Part shown: piece by piece, positions 37,101-49,087 of the stretch
Position numbering within the stretch: the first letter of the stretch is position 1
Layout: every line of letters starts with the position of its first letter
DNA from: Clavelina lepadiformis
Lineage: Eukaryota; Chordata; Ascidiacea; Aplousobranchia; Clavelinidae
Length of the DNA stretch: 64,000 bases
Direction: 5' to 3'
NCBI RefSeq assembly: GCF_947623445.1
Contig: NC_135242.1
Location: forward strand, 4,650,001 to 4,714,000
Translations under genes and position numbers: made by a program
Notes under the pieces: model-generated
The model's database searches: none
Seen by the model: the letters and a program-made list of their open reading frames with translations, nothing else
Told to the model about the DNA's origin: nothing

Positions 37101-37702
37101 ACTTCCGTTGTAATCGATGTAACGCCTTCCACCGTGTCATATGTCCATCCCGATGTGCAAGCTTGCTGAGTATAATTGTACGCTGATGAAAATAGGGTAA
37201 GCGACAAATTATTGCATTTCAAATTACAACACAATACTACAAACAAATCTTAGCACAGAAATATTGCGGCTAAACTTACCACCGCTTACACCGTAACTGT
37301 AACATTCTCCTGAGCGTAGAGGATTCTCAGTTGCAGTTCCATTGCTCTCATAGATTTCATTTCGGGGTCTAAACACTTTGTTTTATTTGGCTAAGCATTT
37401 AATGCGATATAATACAATATTACGGCCTGCGGAGGCATATTCTAACGTTAACTAAAGTGGTGCAACAATCTATACGCACAAAATTGACGTTCATATTTAC
37501 GTAATTACATTTCGGTCGCATTTGATGTTGTTAAGTTTTCTGTCAGACCCAGCTTGCATTGATGCGGCGGTGTATAAAGGATGAAAACATTATACATTAA
37601 AACCAGACCAATTGCAAAATAATTCAAGCACATGGCTGCAGCAATGAGTTTTTGAAAAATCCCAAACTTTCCGACATGACTCATAAGATCTTCGTATTTC
37701 AT
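34195..37702 (-). CDS. SLC22-type organic ion transporter, gene B, 12 exons
   Basis: Exons: 37702-37509, 37368-37280, 37182-37103, 36838-36735, 36186-36032, 35921-35753, 35640-35493, 35357-35290, 35160-34946, 34831-34649, 34547-34409, 34297-34195; 548 aa, in phase throughout. Same fold and landmarks as gene A: TPPHQC in the first extracellular loop, SDKYGRRR (MFS motif A), VPNWRHLM, VPETVRWSLENEN, DFFPTSLRNQAFG and PETTGRPLPNTM. The C-terminal tail from exon 12 has SCCKKDK, an acidic DDDGG run and LRVMQI. Eight of the twelve exons have exactly the same length as in gene A; exon 8 is shorter (68 versus 125) and exons 2, 7 and 12 differ slightly. The gene lies upstream of A in the same orientation, so a tandem duplication is the simplest origin. 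The intron between exons 4 and 5 hosts a MITE. Membrane location is certain from sequence; the substrate is not. Confidence 0.9.
36265..36669. mobile_element. hAT-type MITE, 405 bp, in an SLC22 gene B intron
   Basis: Ends TAGGGCTGGGAAAAG and (reverse complement) TATGGCTGGAAATTT are imperfect inverted repeats; GTTTAGC recurs near both ends. Flanking octamers TCGTGAAT and TTGCGAAT match at 6 of 8. Internal sequence is noncoding. It lies between exons 4 and 5. Confidence 0.6.
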
Positions 37703-38320
37703 GGCTGTTGTCAAGTGTTAATAAATGTTATAAATCAAAAATTTTTGTCTACTATCCGATTAAAACACGGCAAGTCTTCGAATTTGCTTGCTTAAACCTA
37801 AACAAAATCTGAACAAAGAAATCATCTTTTCTGTTATATTATAATACACAGTATAGTTTTTTCAAAGTTCAATAACGCCAACGAATTAATAAACAGAAAA
37901 ATAAGTACTGTATAAACTTATATCCAAAACGTTATGTCGTTTTATTGTATGTAGCAGATTTCATGCTTCTGTTTATCTCTGTTTACGAACAAAGACTGAT
38001 ATAATCTACCATTATAGCGTCATATATACTTACGCATAATAAAAAATCTGCTTGACTTGTTGATATGAGATACTTACATAGATTATTTACTACAACCATC
38101 AGGTTAACTCTTCTGCTAAATGCTTAGCATTTTAACTTATCGACGTCACGCACATATGAGGTGTACTATTGTGACGATTACGTCACGAGTCACGAGTTGT
38201 TTTCGAGATGTTTGGAATTTAATTTGGGATCTTGTAATTCAGTTGTTTACCAGACTTGAGTTTTCCTTAATGACGTCAGATAAATTTCCTCCATTGAACT
38301 AGTTTGCCACATATATATAA

Positions 38321-38400
38321 CAGTGAGACCTCGTTAATCCGGACCACTTCGTTTCGTCAAAAAATGTCGGTTTAGCGGGGTATCCGGATTATCGGAAAGT
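38321..38400 (+). mobile_element. Single end of a pogo/Tigger-like DNA transposon
   Basis: CAGTGAGACCTCGTTAATCC followed by GGTTTAGCGGGGTATCCGGA resembles the terminal repeats of pogo/Tigger elements. The opposite end was not found within the next kilobase, so this is probably a truncated remnant. Confidence 0.45.
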
Positions 38401-38523
38401 AAAAAATCAATCAATCTTGCAAATGCAGCACCGTGTTCAAAACGCAGTATGCACCTTACTCCAATTCTAAGTACCGACTTTCTGGCTGGACAGCAACTAA
38501 AATAAAATTATATTTTTTGTATG

Positions 38524-38592
38524 ATCCGACCCAGTGTCGAACCCCAGAACCACCGTATTAAAGACGAATGCTCTCCAAGTGACGAACATTCG
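38524..38592 (-). pseudogene. tRNA-like sequence or tRNA-derived SINE head
   Basis: On the minus strand, CACTTGGAGAGC resembles a D-arm/A box and GGGGTTCGACACT a T-arm/B box (consensus GGTTCGANTCC), with a short stem and 7-base loop between. The would-be anticodon UUA reads a stop codon and the anticodon stem has a mispair, so it is not a normal tRNA gene. No SINE body or poly-A tail was evident. Confidence 0.4.
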
Positions 38593-38963
38593 GCCGGTGT
38601 ACTGTTGTAATGTTTACGATCTTCCCTTTTTACCGTTTCACGTGTTACTGAGCGCGATGTAACATTCAGCAAGATTTGCCCGAAGGCAAAAGCCTTTGTG
38701 TTATAATAAATAAAATGGGAACTTTATAATTTAGTAATTTGTATAGACAGAATTTAAGCAACTAACAGCATAGTCACGCCGTCTGAGAAATGAGAACTCA
38801 AACATCGAAGCAGAAGTAAAACAAGTTATCAACCATCAATCGTCCTCGCTCATATTCAAACAATTACCGCCAACATATGCGGTCATTATGACAGATGAGT
38901 TTCTTGTGTAATACTTCACACGAGTAGTGCACAAGCGAACAAAAAATTTGTCATACTATACAG

Positions 38964-40173
38964 CAGAGGTCGGGAACCTATGGCTCGCGAGCCATATATG
39001 GCTCTTTTGATGATGGCATCTGGCTCTCCGATATAATCTAAGCTGGCACTTCTTAATTAGCATCTTAATTATCAATATTGCTGCAACTTTTTTTGTAACT
39101 TTCCATAACGTAACAATCCTTTCGTAACAATTATGCAAAACAATAGATGGATTCGTAACAATTGCGCTAATGCCAGATTGTCAGCCATATTTCGGTAACT
39201 TGAAACCTTGAACTTCTTTAGCAAAGTATTTCAGTAAATCGAGTTGTTTTTTGAGAGATTATTTTATTGAACAGAGTTTTGCTATTGCAGTAGATGAGTT
39301 ATTTATTACGGATATTGAAACAGGTCGTCTGTTACATTTTGAAACATTGAAAGCATTTAAAGATGCATTCATAGTAAGCAACCCTACTCAACAATTTAAT
39401 ATCCAGCAGCTGGTAGGCTTCACAACTAATCTTCTGCAGTCATTCAAAGAACGCTCTGAAGAATTTCGGGAGCGCACTTCTCTTTTTAAGTTCATCACTC
39501 ATCCGCATGAGTGTGCTGTGGACGAAGTCGACTTGAGTTACATCCCTGGTGTTTCCGTCAGAGATTTTGAGTTAGAAGTTGCTGATCTGAAAGCTTCCGA
39601 GATTTGGGTGAACAAGTTCAAGTCACTGAATGATGATTTGGAAAAACTTGCACGACAGCAAGCAGAGCTTGCTAGCAACCACAAGTGGACAGAAATGAAA
39701 AAACTTCAACCCGTAGACCAGTTGATTGTCAAAGTCTGGAATGAGCTGCCTGTCACGTATCACACACTGCAGAGAGTGTGTACTGCTGTAATGACCATGT
39801 TTGGCTCCACGTACGCATGTGAGCAGTCGTTCTCGCACTTAAAAAACATCAAGACCAACCTACGATTTCGTTTAACTGATGGAAGTCTTAACGCTTACAG
39901 TATGAAGCTTAACCTCACCAAGTATCAACCAGACTACAAAGCCATCAGTAATACCATGCAACACCAGAAGACGCATTAACTGTAAAAAGCGAGTTACTGA
40001 AGAATAAAGAGTAAATTCACACTTTTACTGTTGTCTACAATTGTTGGTTTTGCTTTAAAATGTACATGTTAATTGCCTTAAGTTTAGAAAAATATCATAT
40101 GGCTCTCACGGAAATACAATTAAAAATATGTAGCTTTTATGGCTCACTTTAGCCAAAAGGTTCCCGACCCCTG
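38964..40173 (+). mobile_element. hAT transposon, 1.2-kb internal-deletion derivative
   Basis: Terminal inverted repeats CAGAGGTCGGGAACCT (left) and CAGGGGTCGGGAACCT (right, reverse-complemented). Both are followed by GGCTC/GAGCCATA motifs typical of Charlie-like hAT elements. A perfect 8-bp target duplication CTATACAG flanks it (38956-38963 and 40174-40181). It carries only the C-terminal part of a transposase, so it cannot be autonomous. The intact duplication and open frame suggest a fairly recent insertion. Confidence 0.92.
39251..39979 (+). CDS. hAT transposase C-terminal part (GTF2IRD2/ZBED-like)
   Basis: A 242-codon open frame ending at 39979, inside the hAT element; it stays open about 17 codons further upstream and has no ATG at its start. 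The last ~75 residues are the hAT dimerisation domain: MFGSTYACEQSFSHLKNIKT, then LRFRLTDGSLN. Before it come SFKERSEEFRERTSLFKFI and a WNELP segment, as in the GTF2IRD2/ZBED5/FAM200 transposase clade. The N-terminal BED finger and the start of the RNase H-like core are missing, so this is a deletion product and not an active transposase. It has no premature stop, so it is either young or kept open by chance. Confidence 0.85.
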   Translation: MRDYFIEQSFAIAVDELFITDIETGRLLHFETLKAFKDAFIVSNPTQQFNIQQLVGFTTNLLQSFKERSEEFRERTSLFKFITHPHECAVDEVDLSYIPGVSVRDFELEVADLKASEIWVNKFKSLNDDLEKLARQQAELASNHKWTEMKKLQPVDQLIVKVWNELPVTYHTLQRVCTAVMTMFGSTYACEQSFSHLKNIKTNLRFRLTDGSLNAYSMKLNLTKYQPDYKAISNTMQHQKTH

Positions 40174-40181
40174 CTATACAG

Positions 40182-42245
40182 GCTACTAAACATACGCGTA
40201 GGCTAAAACCTGTACCCATTGTGGCGTCACACATTTCACTCTAACTATGGGTTCAAGTCAGTAGAAAACAAGTGCTAGCAAAGTTAGAATATTAAACACT
40301 GGCTTATAGAATATTGAGTCAAATTGAGAATTAAAAGTGAAAGTTTGAATAATGTCTTCAATATAACTGCTTAAGGCCTAACCCTAAGCGGTCAAAAAAA
40401 ACAACAAATAGTTATAAACAGTATTAAACTAACAAACAACTGTATTTTTCCCAGCAGCCAACCGTATTCAAACTGATCACAACTCTTGTGTTGTTAGGAA
40501 GAAGCGCTGAGAACTCAGTCCTTTGAAGAAATGGACAAAGGACAATGACGGACGAAGTGTTCAATATCCAACTGCGCTAGCCGCTAGTCATAACTCCTCC
40601 TTTTTCTGCTGTATCAAAACCATAACTGAATTGTACACGCAAAGCGTTGTCCAAACAGAGCAGCCGTTACGGTTGTACAAAACTACTTTTGTGGCTATTT
40701 TCTGTTACCATGCATTTAAACCTGGCCTTAACCAAAAAAGTTTGCTTGTTTTCAGATTATAGTTAGACAACTGTAATTGCAACCCATAATTTAGTAAGTT
40801 AGACATCTGTCAAACGCCATGAATTTTCTGCTTCGATGAAACCTAATCCTTTTATTGCTTGCTTCAAGTTGCCATTATATTCATAGCCCTGTTGTTATCA
40901 TACCAATCATGTTTATTTAGATTGCACCGTTTTTAACGAACTGCAAAACCATTTTACGCGAAGCATTATTATAGTACTTTGAATTTAAGCTACATTCATA
41001 TTTTTTTGGAAAAAACGCACTACTGCTAGGACAATATTTCCCAATTTCAGCTACATGAGGATAACTGCCAGTTTCTATAAAACGCTTACATACTATGCAA
41101 AATTGACAACACTGTGTGGTATACGCCACGATACAGAATATGCAACGTATACATGTCACACTGAGTTCGAATTGTGATGTTTGTCTTACCAGCATAAGTA
41201 GGTTAGACTAACTCGACTGGCTAGTGCCGATATGTATGGCCTTTATTTTAATAGCACTATTTAAGTTTATCATACAATTGACTGATAACACACTCCACTA
41301 TGGGCCTATATATCTATTCTATATGCAACCATATTTACTGAAGGCTAATTTATTCAACCCAATTCTTTTTCAGTTATAAGTGTTAACCGTATGTCTATGT
41401 TTGCTCAGATAGTTATGTAACCACTAACCAGACCCTTATGTACCCTACAAACTGCAAAGTACTGAAAAGGCAATGTCATCATTGAAAGAGCTACTAAACT
41501 TGAAGAGCGTACTTTTAAACTCGTGTGCACTTTGCAATAGTAAACAAGCGCTCTGTTCGAAGCGGTTTGAGTTTTACAATGTGGAATTCGTCTCCTAAAA
41601 ACGTAACTTTCATCTTAAGGGTCAACTTCATATGGTACCATCTTCATTTTTGCAAACGCGCGACCAATGATGTAGGTTCGGGTTACATGCGACTCCAGTT
41701 TACACAGTTTCATGTTTTGATTTGCAACATCTTGTTGAATGGCTCTTCGTAATCAAAAGCTAATCTTGGAAAAGTTCAGTCAGTCGTGTGTAAATCGTAG
41801 TCTGTTTCGTGTGAACAGCGTTATATGTTTTGACTATGTACAACTGCAAGTAATTTGTCCGACGGAAAGACGCATAGGCAATAGGGGTTGTTGAACAAAT
41901 ATTATGTTATAAGTTTTACTTCTACGGTACTTTCAACCGCAACGACTTTCCCGTTCACAAATTTTGGCCGCCTGGCATGACGGCCCTGCGTTTTTCCGTC
42001 CGATAAAGACTCGCAAATAATAAACAAGAACCTATTTGCGGTCGTACGTCTGCGAAAAATGAAAATGTAAGACCGTATTCGTACTTTTTGAAGCTACCCT
42101 AAAATGATAATTAAGTGAACGTTAACGTTCTATCTGTTTTGACTGCAACCCGCCTATAGATTCCACTTGTTATGGCCATAAGTCACAGGCCGATTCAAGT
42201 TTATATGGTAATGCAACTGACATTTTCAAACGTTTCTATTTTTGA
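40182..42245. other. Intergenic, no gene supported
   Basis: About 2 kb of AT-rich sequence. Short frames at 40523-40762, 40917-41195 and 41525-41752 lack motifs and splice support. Confidence 0.45.
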
Positions 42246-42253
42246 GACAAAAC

Positions 42254-42975
42254 CAGTGTTCCCTCTAAGAAAATTTTACGCTGAGCAAATGTTTGATTTA
42301 GTGAGCATGAGCATTTTAATGCTGAGTTAAAATGAATTACGAACTTTGTGAACCGAGTTTGGGAACCACTCGTCTAGAAGAAGTTTAATAAAAAGCGAAC
42401 AAATTACACATTTACTTCAAATAGCTTCTTGTTTTCGTGGTTTTGCCTTTTGATTTGCGATTTGCCTTTTCCAAAATCACTATTAGGTGCCACTCCATGA
42501 CAAAGTTTGCAGATTATCATGTTGGTTGACGCAGAATAGTCACAGATTTTGGACAGTTTAGCGTTTTGCTGTTTTAGCGTATGATTTCCGGTATCATCAT
42601 TGTAATTTAGTGTCACACACTCTACTGCTGTATTTAAGAAAATGTAATTACTGTAAATACTAAAACTAGTCTTCAGAGTAGAAACTGGAAAATAAACTAT
42701 CTTTTGCAAGCTAAGGAATAAAGTTAGTTGCATCCACGAGTGTGGAGTGTTTGTGAAGCAAAGACAAAGGATTGCGATGTAACAAAAGGGTAGTGTATGC
42801 TCATGTGGTTCAGCACCCGGTATAAATGCGATAAGCGTTCTGTCCAAAAATAATGTTGAAAGTCATTTTACTTTTAAATTTGGAAATTGCAAGTGCGCAA
42901 GAATGAGATTTTACTGCGCAAATAGTCTGGTGGTACTGCGCATTTGCTCAGTTGCGCACCTTAGAGGGAACACTG
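42254..42975. mobile_element. hAT-type nonautonomous element, 722 bp
   Basis: Terminal inverted repeat CAGTGTTCCCTCTAAG is identical at both ends, followed by related TGAGCAAATG motifs. It is flanked by a perfect 8-bp duplication GACAAAAC (42246-42253 and 42976-42983). A 147-codon minus-strand frame inside (42404-42847) has no transposase similarity that I can see. Confidence 0.9.
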
Positions 42976-43171
42976 GACAAAACGTTTCTAGTTTTGACCA
43001 AAAAGTGCAACAGACGTTTACAATAGATTAAACTTTTTCTAACGTAGAATGTCTCATTCGAACCATTTGTTTTTGTGACGGATCGTGTGACTACCAACTC
43101 GTGATTCGTGATAACATTAATAAGTAATTAGTCACAGTAATGTAATCACTGTATAGTTTAATAGTCTATAC

Positions 43172-43474
43172 CAGTGGTTCCCAACCTTTTTTGGTGTCGG
43201 GGCCGAATTTTAAACTTCAGAGTACGTATGGAGCCGCATCAAAAACACTTAAGTAATTATAACGAAATTTTCAAAGCATGAAATCATATACCAACGAATA
43301 GCAACACTAAAAACAAAAATAACACAAATCACACAAATTTTTGACTTTTTTTGACAAGTCAAAAAATAATCGCCCTAATTATTATAAATAGATTTTTTAT
43401 ATTTTTTGTGGGATTTTCAGGGGTCAACGAGAGCCGCAAAAAGGCTAGCTTGGAACCGCGGTTGGGAATCACTG
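43172..43474. mobile_element. hAT-type MITE, 303 bp
   Basis: Left end CAGTGGTTCCCAACC, right end (reverse complement) CAGTGATTCCCAACC. A perfect 8-bp target duplication GTCTATAC lies at 43164-43171 and 43475-43482. Noncoding, AT-rich interior. Confidence 0.92.
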
Positions 43475-43482
43475 GTCTATAC

Positions 43483-44522
43483 CGTATAGTCTACTGAATC
43501 ATGACCACTTTTTTTCAAAACATTCGGACTTTCATGCCTGGCTAAGGTGAAGATTTCCATTCATACAAATTCAAAAATAGTTGTTTTGGTCAGTCAGTTA
43601 TAGTTTAGTGGAGCCTGTATCAATAGCTAGGCTAGCTTATAACAAATCATGCGGCAGATGCCTGGTCAGTCATAGTCCCCAACTTTTCTCATATTCCGAA
43701 AAAAGTTTATTTGACAAAGACCAAATTTTAACTACAAGTTTAATTTCCACTTATTAAGTTCTAACGTTGCCAACACGGCCACTGCCAGATAAAGAAATAA
43801 AAAATCAACTTGCAACGTTGTCATTTTCTCTATTTGAATTGCATACTTTTATATCGTTGTACCAAATGCATACAAGCCAGCCATTCACACTTCACAGCAG
43901 TGCAGCAAAATTTTCACAAACGAGCTGCAAACTGTCTGTGTGCAGCAAACACTCGCGTTTCTAAGCTCAAAAAAGCAACTACTTCTACACTTAAAACCAG
44001 CTAGGTCTGTCGCTTTTTAGATATACCTCGAATGTCCACAAAATGAAAAGCCAATAACTCAACTTTACAGCTCTCTGAAAACAAGTATACGTGAAAAACA
44101 TGGTTTACTGCTGAAATCTAGACTACCACAAAAGTTACCGTATTTACACAAGTCAAACGATACATAACTTAAACTCTTAAATAGTCGATATTAAAAGAAC
44201 GTGTCTCCTTATAACTGATGCGAATGGCGTGTGCTTGAAACTCAAACCTTAATAGATCATTACGGTTTTGATCGCTTTTATTATGTCATAATAGTTTTAT
44301 TATTCTGCATTGTACTTAACTAAATGGTGATCCTACTTTATTGTAGTTTTGATTGCAACAATATTGAATGGTATGAGTTTTGATAACTGAGGGAAGGCTA
44401 TAGAACTAAGTTAGTACTACCATGTTTACGCACAAAATCAAATGAAACGTCTTCCAATCAACCAGTTTATTTTAAGGCCAAATTTCAAGAATTTTTCCGC
44501 AATCCAATCAAACTAGGCTATC
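43483..44522. other. Spacer between MITEs, no gene seen
   Basis: One kilobase between two MITEs. Overlapping frames at 43767-44004 are shadows of one another with no motif. Confidence 0.45.
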
Positions 44523-44530
44523 CTGTAAAT

Positions 44531-44860
44531 CAGGGGTGGGCAACATACGGCCCGCGGGCCGGACCCGGCCCGCGACGGGATTTTGAGCGGCCCGCAGACA
44601 GTTCAGCAGTTCAGTTCAGCAGTTCAGTTTAGCAGTTCAGTTTTGAATTCAGCAGCTATTGAAGTACATTATTTGTTAATAAATTCATTAAATACTGTTT
44701 TTGGTCTCTATGCTTAAAACTTAAAGTTTACATTAAATACGATTTATTCCTTGCATAGGTGGATAAATACACGATTAATGTATCGATTCAGGAATCCGGC
44801 CCGCCAAGTAGTTTATTTTCTCATATCAGGCCCGCCGACCAAAAAAGTTGCCCGCCCCTG
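44531..44860. mobile_element. hAT-type MITE, 330 bp, with GC-rich ends
   Basis: Left end CAGGGGTGGGCAACATACGG with GCCCGCGGGCCGG; right end (reverse complement) CAGGGGCGGGCAACTTTTTT with GGCGGGCC. A perfect 8-bp duplication CTGTAAAT lies at 44523-44530 and 44861-44868. The interior has four or five copies of a TTCAGCAG/TTCAG short tandem motif. The sharp CpG-rich ends contrast with the local base composition. Confidence 0.92.
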
Positions 44861-44868
44861 CTGTAAAT

Positions 44869-47800
44869 GGTACTATATTTTAAAATTTTAATAAGGTGAA
44901 CTTCACTCTCTTGCACCAGCTAACGGAAGTGTTAACAAATAGATTGAGTCGCATGTATGTCGTTGTGTGAAAGAGTATTATTGGCTGTTTGTCCATATGT
45001 CATTGCTCCACAAGTTGTACTCAGTATTAGAGTATAAAGATATTTAATTTCAAGAATTCAAGTTGGTGTTGTAATAACCCTTCGAGTCGACTCAAAACTC
45101 ATTTTCTAGAAATTTGGCTTGACTTGTACTTTAGGAAACAAAAACCAACTGTTTTATGACAAATTACAATTGTCTGAGAAAATTATTAATAAACAAGATT
45201 AAATTGGACAGGGTTTTCATGAACGGCAATTGGCAACCAACTTGACACAACACACAGTGTGACGCCAACAGATTTTATGAAGTTTAACTTACATTAAATT
45301 AATTTGACTCGAGGAATAACTTGCCCTGACTCAGGCCAAAGAGCTATAATTTATAAGTCAAATTGACTTATAACAAAAATTTTCTTGCTTAGAAATTTGA
45401 ACGCAGCATATTCACTTAAATCGAAAGTAGAAGTCTTGGGAATAGTATCGTTTTCCGCGCCTGAATCATTCAGGATGAATGCGCGTATGTTTGGTCACGC
45501 ACTCAACTCGACTAAAGACATTGAAAAATTAACCCCGATAATCTCCACACCGGTTTTACCCACATTTATTCCAATCGAATTGCGTTGTCCCCGGCCCCGG
45601 GTACTGTGGTAAATATAGTTTACCCATGAGCCATACGCTATGATTCTGATTCTTCGGCTGCTGCTATCTGTTCCGTTCGTAAAAATGTGTTGCCTTGTTG
45701 GTAACTTTTTGCAAGCTACCATGCGTGTGAAAGTTTCAGACTTACGATGTGTACGTATAGCCTACATGTTTATTAACAGAACATCAAACACCGGCCATCA
45801 TGGCATAGCAATTTCCATACAAAATCGATGAAGATTTTCAACGCAAGTCGGGCCTAATATATCAGCTGGAATGCAATGTCCTGTACTTGCACAAACACGA
45901 ACAAACGTTAGCACAAGGTTAAAAGAATGTAAGCCATACCATAAGACATCGAATAAATGAAAACGACAGTTAAGGAGTCTCGTAGACCACATATCGTACT
46001 CGATTATAAGTTATTCAACCTTATCAACTTATTTATCGCTAAACTAGACAGAAAAATGAATACAAAAGAAAGCATTATATCACAACCACTACAGCAAACC
46101 TAGTGGGCTATCTAAATGCAAAATAAACGTCTAATCACTTTCTGTTAATGTCAATAGAATGGAAAAACTTTTAAACGTTTCTTAATATTAAAGCTTTTTA
46201 GTCGTTAAGTTATATGCCACTGTACTACTATTGTATCAGTTCCACTAGCCGCCTACTTTAAACAATTAGAAGAAGAATTACTGCTGATTGCACGCTGCTT
46301 CAAATTGGCCATAGTATTACAAATATTCGTTACAGTGTTTCCTCGAAGCGTACATTCAATAAGTCACGGCAGGTGCGTAATGCGCTTAAGCGGAAGTAAG
46401 AACGAGAATGTTTGCCGACGCTAAATGAAAAATATCTTGGATTCATGAAATTTTACCTTTAAATAAACAATTTCTAGCATTGAACGTTATTCCTTCATTA
46501 ATGTTAAAAAAAAGAATTTCCTACAAACTAAAAATTTATTAGCTTGGAAAGTCATATACAGTAGATGATGGTTAATGAGGTCAGCTAAACTAAAGATAAT
46601 TTAGTGGTAAATAAAGGTTTAACAACTTTGGATGCGGTCATTTTTAAACTTTTGATCAGTAACCCGTCAAAATGCACTAAATTTGCAAATTTCAGTCATG
46701 CATGAATGATGTTCGCAAGGCAACAAAACCAAACTACGCAGTTTGAGAAACACAGAAGATCATTGGTTTTCATACCAAACTTGACTATAATGTGATATAT
46801 CAGGGGTATGCTACCCGTACTGTTTCAAAAGTGGGCCGATCGGTATTCGTATTCGTTTTTTTTTTTTGCGATTGAATATGGGGGCGAAAAATATGGTAGG
46901 CTAGCTTAATCACAATTGTGATTGTACATGCAGTTGTAGGTTAGGCCGTAACATTAATTAAGTTGCAGTTTTTGAGGAAGTGGCAGAATGGGTTGGCTAA
47001 GCCTACTTTTATGTGCTATGGTTTAAAACATCTGAACGTTGTCAAGAAAAATATCAAAGTTACTAACGCGTGTTTCTAATTCTTGTTAGTTTGCTGCACG
47101 GCATTTGCAATTTCCATTTATAAAGTGTTTTGGTCGTTTGATATGTAGAGTAGAACGTTATCTGGTTATGTCATACTACCAGCGATAGTTTCTTCATTGG
47201 CTAATGTAAATTTTAAACGTACGTTCGATATGTTGTGTAAGCACTGTTATAGGCTAAGGTTGTGTTATTATGTTGTATCAGTGCCAAAAACGAAACGTCA
47301 GACACGACACATACTTGTTTTTCTATTTAGGTTTTGTTTGGTAATAAATAACGACGCGCACGAAGCTAGTTTTCCCTTTTGTTTTGTTTCACTCATTGAT
47401 AAAGTTTCATGGGTGACTGACAATGTGGAGTAGTGTAACCGGGCTCATTCTGAAGCTTGCTATTTTAATTCAATTAAACTCAATAACTTTGTAACTCTTG
47501 AGGATTCCCATTAACAAAAGGACTTATTTTCAGCAGGCATTTGTTTTGCTTGATATGTTGGAATTTGTTAACTGACTTTTGAACAGCATTAAGCAATACT
47601 TTAACTGACAAAGAATTAATCTGAAAAGTAAGCAGTTTTTTCTCTGGTGTGTATATGGTTTTTTTTCGCACTAGTGTTAGACTTACTAGCCTGTGATATA
47701 AGTTTGATGAAAATCAAGTTCGACAGCATATATTATAAAGTTGCCTAACATTTAGTGTTAGTAGTTAATTGCTATTATGCTTTGACAGCTGCCATTTCAC

Positions 47801-49087
47801 TTTGCAAAGCATGATTACAGGTTTTTGTAGTTGTTTATTGCTGTAAGTTTATCATGTTTTGTTAAAACTTCACATCAGCAGTTATCAGGCTTTCAAGCTT
47901 AAATCTTGCAATATACATAGATAGAAGAATTCAGTTCACCATTGAGTGTATTCATGCATTTAATTGTTGGATCATAATAGTGTCCAAAAACAAAAAAGAT
48001 ATTGTTTCAAATAAAGTCCTGCATAGTAAGCCATGTTGGAAACGTTTTCTCAAGTTCAAAGAAGATCAATGGTGGCACAATAGTCATTTACAGATTTCAT
48101 GTATGTTTCTTTATATGGTACGTAAAAGGTTATCCTTTCAGACAGACTTGCGGCAGTGTAGTAATGTATAACCATCTTCATAATGAATGTATTTTTGGTT
48201 CTTGAATATTTGTCCTAAGTTTTCACAATGTATAACAGTTTGATCATGTCACAAAGTTTTTTGTTTACATCATTTGTATGCCACTTTGGAGCGGTTTAAA
48301 TAGTAATAATAGTAGAAGTTTATCACGCCACACGATCAGAAAAATTTTTACTCAGACTAAAGACGGTGATTAAAGAAACAATCTGAAGAAACTGAACTTG
48401 TAACATCAGGAATGTTTTTACATGTTAATTTTTGTTGAGCGTTTTGACTTGTTATGCGGTTTATTTAATATTGTAAGCAGTTATTCTAATCATGATTATG
48501 TGGTGAGGATAATTTTTAGATATAACTGGTCTTAGGCTATATACCTTTGTTGCGTCTGTCCAAGTTTTTCTCACTAATTAAATTTTAAGTGGAGTCATGA
48601 AATAAAACTTGACAATAGCTCGAAAAAGCAGGTGTTTTCTGTTGTAAACAGGATGTCATGTAATTTCATAATTATCATGTGACAGTATATTCTTACCTAG
48701 GAGTCATATAAGAGTGAAGCAAATCTATTGTCCTGATGTCTTTATAGCAGCTACTATCCTCAGGTTTCTTATTGTTTGCAATTGAGGTTTGAAGCCACAG
48801 CGAGTCACGGAAATCTGGTACGGCTGGTGCTCTTATTAGCAGTCGACCGAAACAGGCCTAATTGAAATCATTCCATTGTTGGTCACCTATTTTTTGTTAC
48901 TTAATTTCTTGTCTTAATTCATGTCAGATAGTGTGACCAGCTTATTGACTAGGGTGTTGTTTCTTTCAATCGACCAAGTTTTCAAGGACGACATTATTAT
49001 TTGCAGTAGTTAGGTGAGACATAACTTCGAGATCTGTTCTGACAAGTCGTTTGTAATTTTCTGTTGAATACAGAGCCCAGCCACATA
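44869..49087. other. Upstream region of the cyclase-LIM gene
   Basis: Four kilobases without a supported coding exon. Because a splice acceptor (GAATACAG) lies just before the start codon of the next gene, a 5' untranslated exon or spliced-leader addition is expected, but I cannot locate a promoter. Short frames at 45385-45722, 47197-47433 and 47980-48205 look random. Confidence 0.45.

Larger units (their letters stand above)
37703..38955. other. Upstream region of SLC22 gene B
   Basis: No gene seen. It contains one TGACGTCA octamer (38271-38278), a pogo/Tigger-like terminal sequence and a tRNA-like segment, listed separately. Confidence 0.45.

Noticed and set aside
42404-42847. 147-codon minus-strand ORF
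   Set aside because: It lies inside a nonautonomous hAT element and shows no transposase or zinc-finger pattern that holds up; likely chance.
45385-45722. Opposed ORFs of 75 codons
   Set aside because: Each is a shadow of the other, with no recognisable domain or splice support.
46809-46830. CAGGGGTATGCTACCC resembling a hAT end
   Set aside because: No matching opposite end or target duplication was found downstream.
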